Assembly: GCA_032433595.1 (NCBI GenBank) | Contig: JASWJB010000563.1 | Coordinates: forward strand, 1-15,995 | DNA: 15,995 nt | Direction: 5' to 3' | Origin: Conoideocrella luteorostrata | Lineage: Eukaryota; Ascomycota; Sordariomycetes; Hypocreales; Clavicipitaceae | Part shown: one piece after another, positions 8,796 to 15,995 of the stretch | Numbering within the stretch: position 1 is the first letter of the stretch | How the letters are laid out: every line of letters begins with the position of its first letter | Translations under genes and position numbers: made by a program | The notes under the pieces: model-generated | What the model saw: the letters and a program-made list of their open reading frames with translations, nothing else | What the model was told of the DNA's origin: nothing | Database searches by the model: none

Positions 8796-9237
8796 GCAAA
8801 GAAATATATGGAAAGGCTAAAGATTTTGTAATAAAGCATCAACAAACAAAAGGGGGCGATAACGCAATTTACAGCCAAGATTCTCGATATGACGGGTCAA
8901 TTGAGAAAGATAGACTCGTCCAGCACTCACTATCTAAAGTAGGAAGCCAAACCCAATCGGCCCGAATGCTTCTCCCACTTATCCTCGAAAATTCGAGTCG
9001 TGGTTTCCTCAAAACTTGTAAAGTAATGGGGAGGGTATTACTTAGTAACATGCTGCTCTGCGTGTCAGCCCCTGTGGGGGTCATGGATCTCACTAACTGT
9101 CAAGAATCACCACGTAACCTTGGCGAAAGGTGGCACAGAACATGCAATTCTCCCTATCTTTCCCTCCAGCAGAAGCTAGACGGGCATCAAATGTTTGTTA
9201 AAGGTTTCATGTCTCTCTCTTTCACGGACGAATGATC
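8796..9237 (+). other. Open frames downstream of the membrane-protein relic, unassigned
   Basis: A plus-strand frame of 150 codons (8783-9237, GTG not ATG) reads IVGKEIYGKAKDFVIKHQQ at its start and overlaps the end of the preceding relic. Near 9090-9180 a different plus frame, reading HHVTLAKGGTEHAILPIF, looks at least as protein-like. The region may be the worn 3' part of the membrane-protein gene or mere chance. No motif is recognised. Confidence 0.2.
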
Positions 9238-9941
9238 TGTCGACATGGTGAGTGAGCTCTCACCTAAACTTGGCGTTCACTTGCTGGGGGTCGATGCAAC
9301 GCTGTTTAAATAAGTTTCTGTGCATAGCGGATCGCATGTAAGGTGACTTTGATGAAGTCATCGCTGTTCGTCATATTTATGCTTGAGCTGACGGAGAACT
9401 TTCGCCTGGATGAAAGTTAGCAAACAGACATCAAATAACTCAAATGCCGGCGGAAAGCCCAGTCAGTCCTCCCGTTGTATTGTAGGATTGCTGCTGAGTG
9501 AACAATTTCTGCACTAAAAGCAGGCTGATTCCCTTGAGGTGGGGCATGCCGCGGGTAAATATATATAAATATATATCATAGGAGGCTACGCAATCACAGC
9601 GTGTATTATCTGTCGCCGTAACGGACACATGAGAATTGAAGTTGCTGAGTCTAAGAAAGCACAGGGTGAAGAATGTTCGCCTGTAGAGGACTGAAAGCAA
9701 GCTAGCTAGTGGTCAAGGACAGAAGTTCCATACACCGCTAAAAGTCGATGGAAACTTGGGCGCACTCGTGTTAGACATCACGGAGTGATAAGCCGTGTCG
9801 ACAGAACACTCCCTGTGGAGATTAATGCGGGAGGCCGTCTTCCCCCATATACAGCGGGCTAATGTTGTCCAACCCAGTACTGCTACCCCGAATGACGTCG
9901 GCCGAACAGTCAAATTCATCTCTGAATGAATTGCTGTAATA
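9238..9941. other. No supported gene
   Basis: Two minus-strand open frames (9440-9700, non-ATG; 9713-9991, ATG) show no domain, and the second overlaps the last exon of the candidate secreted-protein gene in another frame. A TATATAAATATATAT stretch lies near 9560-9575. Nothing else was seen. Confidence 0.5.
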
Positions 9942-10429
9942 TCAACACTGTGACTGTCCGAAGTGCTCAAGGGCAAGACGTACATACTCATCTCTTTTAC
10001 TTCTCCTCGAAGTATGGTTGCAATGGTTTCTTTGGCATTTCAATTCAAGGACCATCAAGAACTTGACACTGCACACGAATTACGTTCAATCTCGAGCAGT
10101 TCTGCAAGTAAGTGTAAGCAAAAGGTCGAAGGCATACAGTAAAGACAATACATTTCCTATAGCTGTCACGAGCATGGTCTTCCTGGCGCACCTATGTTGC
10201 TATCTGTCCCAGAAATTTTGCAGTAAGAGTTTTGTTCTCCCCCGCGCAATGCGTTGCGAATATTGACGAGCGAAACGCCAATTGGGTTTTCGTCTTTAGA
10301 TTCGCGCTCCTCCGAAGTAAGGAAACCTATTTTATAAGGAGTCAAAGGCAGTAAAATGTTTTCAGTAGCTGATATCGATAAAGCGATCAATCCAGTCAGG
10401 GAGAAGAAATATAAGGGTGATAACTTCAT
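9942..10429 (-). CDS. Candidate small secreted cysteine-containing protein, two exons
   Basis: The ATG at 10427-10429 opens MKLSPLYFFSLTGLIALSIS, a good secretion signal: Lys at position 2, a hydrophobic core, and a small-residue cleavage area around SISA/TEN. Exon 1 runs to about 10170, with two Cys near its end (NSYCK and GRPCS). If it is spliced from GT at 10169-10168 to the AG ending at 10069 (101-bp intron), the frame continues as VKFLMVLELKCQRNHCNH, a dibasic SKR and LALEHFGQSQC, and stops at the TGA at 9942-9944. That gives 128 residues with five Cys. An alternative intron (10102-10191) has a better branch site and acceptor (CTTAC, then TTGCAG) but a weak donor, and gives a shorter C-terminus with stop at 10055-10057. 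Small secreted cysteine-bearing proteins in repeat-rich DNA are typical of fungal effectors. That role is only inferred, and I recognise no family. A GTAAGT just upstream of the ATG is a caution. Confidence 0.38.
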
Positions 10430-11539
10430 AATACATAACAACCGCTGCACTTACCACCAGATGTATTCCCGCTAGGTAAGCCGGAGTGGCAAGAGTAAAG
10501 CGTTTGGGTTCGCGCCGTCTGTAACTTCAGAACTTAAGCGATTGTCGATGAGGCTGGAATATTACAATGAGTGCTCCTGATTAAATGAGTTTGCCCGAAG
10601 CTGTACGGACGTACAAATCTAATGGATCTTGAAAGTCAGCGAATACATTTGCGCTAGTCTTTGGTTGAGAACCTGCGAATATCTTTTTCTTGTTGCATTT
10701 GTAGAGAAAGAAAGGGTCACAACTGATTAGCTTTCTCGTCCGTTAGTTCAGCCTACATTTGCGTGGGTTGCTGGTAATGCCGGCCGCTGACTACGCGCGA
10801 TGGACACATGGGCGTACATCATTCGGCTTTCGAGCCTCGGTGTTGTAAGGGAGCGAAGTCCCCAATATCAAGCTTATTCATCAACAGAAGAATGAATATA
10901 TGAAGTGTTAGGCACTTAAGGATCTCAGCGTAGTGATATGACTAATGACATCAGAATATGAACAGTCGCATAAACGTCTCTTGCGGAGCATCCTAAGATT
11001 GCAAAAGCAATGCATTAGCACGTGATTAGGATTTGACATGAGATAAAACCTTCCGATATTTCTTTTGCATTTTTTTATATAGCAGCAAGTATTATTTCAT
11101 TATCCTTTTTCAAACGCCGCAGCAGATCAAGATTCAGTCTTGTCTAGCATTCGCAATAGGCGCTCTTTTATTTATTTATTTTTTTTTTTCCTTCATTGGA
11201 ATGGGGGTCGAACGGATCATATTGAGCGATAGACAGGAGTGTGCTCAATAAAATATAGTACCGGAACATCTAAATTGCTAAGGTTTTGCGTTATATGCTT
11301 CTATCATTGTGCAACCTTTAGCGTCTTTTAGAAACAAATAAGAGTTTAATACTGTAAGAAAGAGGATTAGAATGAAAAGTAAATACTGAAGAGGCAGAAG
11401 ACGTGGACGTATCTTTATACCCGTTTGAAGGCTGGTATACTTAATGATACCTCAAATTCGGAGCGGACAGATTAGGCAGTTCCGCCCTTTTTTCTTCGTT
11501 TTATTGGTTGACAGACCGTACACTCGGAATTCCCGACCA
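10430..11539. other. Gene-free stretch, AT-rich toward its right half
   Basis: No open frame with any motif is found on either strand. Bases 11030-11400 are AT-rich with T tracts (about 11068-11080 and 11166-11191) but lack the near-total loss of CA and TG seen at 127-905, so this is not a RIP block. GTACGGACGTAC occurs at 10603-10614, echoing the words at 991-1053. Confidence 0.5.
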
Positions 11540-11627
11540 TATAGTGCCTATAGTAAGTGGCTACTTGCTCGCCTGTCGGTGTTCGCCCCACCGATAGGTG
11601 AGCAAATACTTAATGCTTCCCACTATA
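11540..11627. repeat. 88-bp foldback (imperfect inverted repeat)
   Basis: The inner arms are ACTTGCTCGCCTGTCGGTG (11563-11581) and CACCGATAGGTGAGCAAAT (11589-11607). They pair over 19 positions with three transition-type differences around a 7-base loop. The outer ends TATAGTG (11540-11546) and CACTATA (11621-11627) are exact inverses. Two of the three differences would be G-U pairs in plus-strand RNA. It may be a remnant of a small non-autonomous element (MITE-like), reduced to its ends, or a structured RNA. No target duplication was identified. Confidence 0.7.
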
Positions 11628-11696
11628 CTTACAGACCTTACTAATTTTAGGAGTGCGGAGTAGACTCACTATGTGGAGAGTTTCACACCTTTCGGT

Positions 11697-12066
11697 TTAA
11701 TCAAACCTAGAAGTCTGCTTTCGCCTCCAGGACCATAAGCCAAGAAGAAGACCCCTTGACCGTCGCGCACCTTGTCCATCACCCTCAAGCTTGTCGCGCA
11801 AGACTCGGGCAGGTAGTAAGTCAGCATCACACCCACGATCGGCTACCTCAGCTGTTGACGACACGAATGCATTTATGAGTCGTGAAGCCCCATTGATATG
11901 TTCTTCGGTGGGGTTGTTGCCGCTCATACTGCCCTAATCCCCAAGCCAAGCGATGCCATCGCTTAAAAATTTTCACATCAAGTCCACGCTGTTCAGCTCT
12001 CCAGCCATTCTGAGGACCTCCAAATTATGAGGGGAACTCCTGAAACCGTCGGCAGTCCCCTGAAGG
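11697..12066 (-). pseudogene. Possible decayed reading frame, unassigned
   Basis: On the minus strand one frame reads FRSSPHNLEVLRMAGELNSV (about 12040-11980), then meets a TGA and a TAG. It opens again at an ATG (11925-11927) as SGNNPTEEHINGASRLINAF and continues to a TAA at 11697-11699. In a second minus frame near 11800-11690 the stretch VFFLAYGPGGESRLLGLIKP looks protein-like and superficially resembles a P-loop, but the GK[ST] needed for a real Walker A is absent. Either frame could be chance. No family is assigned. Confidence 0.2.
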
Positions 12067-12156
12067 TGTTAGTTAAACAAACAAATGCGAAATTGGCTGA
12101 CCAATTAGTTATCCATTACCCAGGTATCGCTGCATACATGCGCCAACAGTGAGTAG

Positions 12157-13076
12157 TTTGGCACAGATTTCCAGGCAGCCAGCCGTGAATTTCATCCAAC
12201 CGGGGCTGGAAGGATCACGACCAGACCCGCAGTGTTGCAGTGCCCACGGCAAAGACAGGCTTCAGGCAGCCGCGAACAATCCCCCATAGATAGCAACACC
12301 ATGAAACCCTTAAACGCCTTGCAACCAACACCGAACGCGCAAGAGATAATTGACATTCTTAAAACGGAGGCGAAACAACTAGGCGGTGAATTCCGGTAAA
12401 AGCTTACAGGTGTCTTGCCCTCTGTGCGTGACTACTCCTGCCGGAAGCGACAGTATGGAAGTGAATTGGAAGGGAAAATAACAAGCATGTAAATTGACAA
12501 TGAAGATGATGGATCTTATCCTTCCAATTCCAATTCTTGTCCAAATGATTCCTTTTATGATTGCTTTCCTTACTGCCTCCGATACTGTTGGAACCCCTCG
12601 TCAAGCGCACCAGCAATTGCGGACAAGGTCACGCGAGACAGACCAGACACAATCAGACATTGAACATATTGTTTTTGCATTTGAAGCATTGGTATCAATA
12701 CCTTGCATAAGACCCTGTGCAACCTATAGTATCGTTGCAACATGGAATGCGTCACATCTGGCCTATGGAATCAACACGGAAGTAAATGGGCACTGTTAAG
12801 CCACAACAAGCCATGACCAGATCCTTCCCACGATGTCAGCTTTGCAGACATTGACGAAACGGTGGAACAAGTCTGCTTTAATCCTTGGCTTAATGACTAA
12901 CATAAACGACTCGTGGCCTCTTAGTTCAACGTCGGATTCTTCCACGCACTAACAGCCTTTTCATACGTCCCTATGACTTAGTATCTTGATATGTCAACAA
13001 ATGAAGTAGATCGGCTATGTGAAGGAATGACGAAGGAGACATTTCCTTTGAAACGCGAGGCGTATTGCGAATTGTA
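12157..13076 (+). pseudogene. Possible decayed reading frame, unassigned
   Basis: A plus-strand frame is open for 80 codons from 12157 to a TAA at 12397-12399. It includes an ATG in a good context (CAACACC before the ATG at 12301) and reads MKPLNALQPTPNAQEIIDIL. The same frame continues after stops with Cys-rich text (NSCPNDSFYDCFPYCLRYC, about 12520-12580). Later it gives MSTNEVDRLCEGMTKETFPL (from 12991) followed by GTAAGT at 13074. Stop spacing beyond 12660 is no better than random, so only the first part is credible. I recognise no family. Bases 13077-13352 hold nothing further. Confidence 0.2.
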
Positions 13077-13271
13077 AGTCAGCTCTTCTCCGGCATCGAA
13101 GTAACCTACCGATATACATAAAGATTTATTTGGACTGCCAGACGATCATCTTAATATTCTCTGATGAGCCGTAAGCGACGGAGGAGCACATTAGTTCCTG
13201 ATATACTTCTGAGGGGATTGATGGAGAATTGTATTGAGGACTAGAACGGAAGCCGCCAAGATCAGTCCTTT

Positions 13272-13291
13272 AGTGATTAACTGAGTTGAAC
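13272..13291 (+). repeat. 20-bp direct repeat, left copy (right copy at 15166-15185)
   Basis: AGTGATTAACTGAGTTGAAC here and AGTGATTAACCGAGTCGAAC at 15166-15185 differ at two positions, both C/T. The right copy lies inside the FunK1 relic and the left copy 62 bases beyond its broken 3' end. A match this good arises by chance occasionally in 16 kb, so its meaning is uncertain. Confidence 0.5.
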
Positions 13292-13352
13292 AAAAGTTTA
13301 GGAGCACTCTGTCGCAGTAATGAACTTTCGACGGTGATTATGGTAGCTTGCT

Positions 13353-15414
13353 CTAAATAGGTTGTGCTTTACCCTGTCCAGAAAACGGGTTTTTCACATC
13401 CCAGGCGCAGCGGGCACACATCCACAAAAGAACGTAGAAGAACGACTCCAAGTCATGACGATACGTATGGTCTACACCACGTAGCACTTCAATCGCCATG
13501 AATTGCATCGTCCCCGTCTGGTTTCGTGCACCACTGGGCTTGCTGCCTCGTTCTTTGGCCAAGTCCAGATCGATGAGCATTCCCTTAAAACCACCTGATT
13601 CGCTCGGCTTGGTAATGATGATATTGTTTAAAGAAATGTCGCGATGTAAGATTCGGCCTTTTGTATATAGGGATTGATGCGCTTGTATCGCGTCTAGGAG
13701 CGCCTCCAATAGCTCTGAGATAGTCTTGAAGTCACTGACAACGCGCCTAGCTGGTGAGATGACAAGACAAGACAAGATCCTATTCTCGTACGGGTCGTTT
13801 CGGTCTAGTGCACATAAGCTTGGTTTCGTTTCGCCACTCGCTTCTTTGCTTGTTCGATGATCGTAGGCCTGCCGAAGTGTTGACTTTTAGCTGTTAGACC
13901 GCCGTCTTGTGGGGGGACGCATATCCTTATCTATAGACTTGCGTTTCCTGCTTAATCCGCTGGTATCGGAATCTTGTAAGCGATTATATCCATTAGATCG
14001 GTCGTGGATAGTCGTTCGGAAAGGGTATTGTGTATTCTTAGAGAATTCTAAGCCTGCTCGCAAGTCAGCAATGGTTATAATCTCACGGTGTCCCATAAGT
14101 ATAATAATCCCCTCCACGCCCTTTTCCTGTGCTGTCTTTAAATAGCTTACTCTAGAAGGCTGCTGCTTAGCCAAGCGCCAGGAAAATTTAGCTATGCCTT
14201 TCTTTGTTGAAAAGCATGTTATTCCCTAGCACACAACAGCACATTGTTTAATTAGCAGCTGCTTTAATTCCACTTATTTATCTTTGCCGCTAGCTCTATT
14301 CACTGTAATATAGTGGTGGTTATTTTTCTATTTAATAGACCTGTCTAGACCCATCGCTTTATTATCCATTGTGGTGTATGCAATAAGAGCACAGGCAAGC
14401 TTCTTAGGTTCGCAATGGATATTAAACTCGCTAGAGCTATAAGCACTAGACCAATCAAAAATCCAGAGCTCCATTGTTATGGCCTTTATAGTAAAGGCAT
14501 AGACAAAGCGACGCATTGGCTAGTCGTCGAAAATGTTCTAGACATGCCTTGTGAGCTATAGCAAGCATGCCTTAAAGTCGGCTGTGTTAAAAGACCGCTT
14601 ATGCTCTCTAACAACAAGAACGTGTTTATACTCAAATCGATGCCTCGTTTGTTGTGGTTTTTAAAAGAATATATCTATCTGTCCTTTGCGCGACCTAAAT
14701 TCGGTTGCAGCTTTATTTGCATGGAACTTATAGGTCGCACCAGTTAAGGCAGTTTCCTCTAGCTTAGCTAGCCACTCTTATACCCCCTTCTCCCACGGAT
14801 TGGCTGGAAAATTTTCCCGCTTCGCACCATTATGACTTTTTAATATCGATTTTAGCATCTTTTGCTGTTTTTTGGCCTATTTTGCCAAGTTGTAGTGCTT
14901 CTCAAAAAAGCCTGGCACGCCTCTGTGCGTGCAGTTTCTTATTTCGTAAAACAGCTCGCGTTCGATAATGTCGCGCGTCTCGCTATCCGCCAGCCGGCTC
15001 GAGCTCCTACTAACTGGCGTTCCGAAACCTGTTGGGATGATGCTGGTCGGTGGAGGCGTCGACGGGTTGACCGCTTCGATGAGGTTAATAACGGCGGTCC
15101 AGATGTCGGTGTCGGGAGCATTGGAGACTACGGTGTCGATAAGGGTGTTGAAATCGTCGAATCTGAGTGATTAACCGAGTCGAACTTTTTTGTTATACGG
15201 TAAAGAGCTTGTTGGCGACATTTCCGTTTCCATCTGACGAAGGGAGATTGTATGCTGCCGTGGAGTCGACTAAAACTGACAAAAGACTTGCGAGAGTAGT
15301 ACGCCAGGCGTCATTGACCGTCTTCAAATTGTGCAATTTTGGCGGAAAATGAGCTAGTAAATCGTTGAGCGGGTGATCCGCAATAATTTTGATTTGCTCC
15401 TCGTTTAGTGCCAT
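13353..15414 (-). pseudogene. FunK1-family protein kinase, nearly full length, broken by TAA/TAG stops
   Basis: FunK1 is a large kinase family specific to fungi; substrates are unknown. Start: ATG 15412-15414 (MALNEEQIKIIADHPLNDLL). A frameshift zone at 15161-15195 joins this to one frame running all the way to 13353. In order, it holds the linker with TPPPTS and SRSSSRL, VPGFFEKHY, FPANPWEKGV, HVLVVREHKR, RRFVYAFTI-KAITMELWIFDWS, KFSWR with the lysine (14187-14189), PYENRILSCLVISPA, the catalytic loop HRDISLNN (about 13646-13623), IDLDLAKE (the DFG equivalent, about 13571), FMAIEVL and HDLESFFYVLLW. Stops: TAA at 15193, 14778, 14661, 14274 and 13887; TAG at 14877, 14556, 14538, 14520, 14328 and 14226 (left base given). 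There is no TGA. Several stand where Gln reads naturally, as CAA/CAG-to-TAA/TAG change would give. The frame ends at NPFSGQGKAQPI, so roughly the last hundred residues expected of the family are missing. No intron is needed in the body. Confidence 0.95.
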
Positions 15415-15995
15415 ATTGCCTCGTTGCGCATGTTCAAAAGTGAGCTGTGGAATAGAAGTAACAAGGAAAAGGAGAAAAAGGCGTTGGATCACGTGAAATC
15501 ATCACCTGGTCGCAGCGTGTAAGAGTGGAGACTACTCTGCCACTGGTGGCGAAAGACAAGAAGGACTGCGACGATTGTCAGAGGAAGAAGATTGGAAAAC
15601 GGTAGGTGACGGAAGCCCACGAATTTTATATTGTTCACTCTATGGCAATGCATTCGCCGAAATAAGCATGGTGTGCTACTGCATGCTGCGCCAACACCTC
15701 ACAAATAACGGGAGCTTTGGCAACAAGCGGCCCACCACCGCCTGAAAGCCGTGGTTCATTGTACTATTCCGGGGCGCAACCTAGCTTGTCCAGTGCTTAC
15801 AGGTTCGTATTCGGGGAAATGGTCGATTTTCTGTGCAATCAGCGATGGGAAACAGAGTATTGGAGAGATTCAGCCGTCCTGGCACCTTGGTGATCTTCTC
15901 CGAGTGTGAAAATTGGCTCCAGGAACCGGCAGAAAAGGCGGGCGATGTGCACTATCCATCCATTTAATGCTGCGTCTTCTTAGATCATTGTAGCA
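15415..15995. other. Upstream flank of the FunK1 relic; possible terminal exon at right
   Basis: Directly upstream of the FunK1 start the minus frame stays open to 15492 without an ATG and is taken as 5' flank. At the right edge a plus-strand frame is open from 15785 to a TAA at 15965-15967. It is preceded by an acceptor-like CTTACAG (15796-15802) and reads SAMGNRVLERFSRPGTLVIF. This could be the last exon of a plus-strand gene, but no upstream exon was found. No repeat was seen. Confidence 0.25.

Noticed and set aside
11203..11222. GGGGGTCGAACGGATC, similar to a reverse-strand tRNA T-arm
   Set aside because: No cloverleaf could be drawn from the flanking bases.
11690..11800. GPGG stretch resembling a Helitron/PIF1 helicase P-loop
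   Set aside because: The lysine-threonine of Walker A is absent and no later helicase motif follows, so the resemblance is too thin.
14862..15174. Plus-strand open frames of 68 to 102 codons
   Set aside because: They lie opposite the FunK1 reading frame, whose motifs are clear, and have no domain of their own.
1..15995. CRISPR array, prokaryotic defence or operon structure
   Set aside because: No regularly spaced repeats and no ribosome-binding-site-led gene strings. Introns and RIP mark the DNA as fungal.

Overview
The window looks like a transposon-rich, gene-poor stretch of a filamentous ascomycete (Pezizomycotina) genome. Four things point that way: very short GT-AG introns; a kinase of the FunK1 family, which is confined to fungi; a hAT-type DNA transposon with a BED finger of the fungal type; and C-to-T decay at CpA, the mark of repeat-induced point mutation (RIP). 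No bacterial or phage signal was seen.

Layout. Bases 1-126 are the edge of a probable LTR retroelement, GC-rich and not mutated. Bases 127-905 are an AT-rich, RIP-burnt block with no readable gene. Bases 991-1063 hold palindromes built on GTACGTAC. Bases 1071-2152 are the 5' part of a hAT transposon read on the minus strand: TIR, subterminal repeats, and a broken transposase that stops just after the first catalytic motif. Bases 2173-3185 are a nearly full-length casein kinase 1 (CK1) pseudogene, minus strand, with two introns, two stops and two frameshifts. Bases 3186-5450 hold nothing I recognise. Bases 5451-5777 carry a small GRF zinc-finger ORF that has lost one zinc ligand. Bases 5778-8103 have only small repeats. 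Bases 8104-8795 hold a decayed reading frame for an unknown membrane protein. Bases 9942-10429 carry a possible two-exon gene for a small secreted protein. Bases 11540-11627 form an 88-bp foldback. Bases 13353-15414 are a long FunK1 pseudogene, minus strand, carrying eleven TAA/TAG stops and no TGA.

There is no operon and I see no working pathway. The interest lies in how the genes died. The FunK1 copy (and, on two stops, the hAT) carries stops that CpA/TpG-to-TpA change would produce, whereas the CK1 copy has lesions that RIP cannot explain. The only candidates for living genes are the GRF ORF and the secreted-protein ORF. I found no convincing new molecular system. All family calls come from reading motifs by eye.
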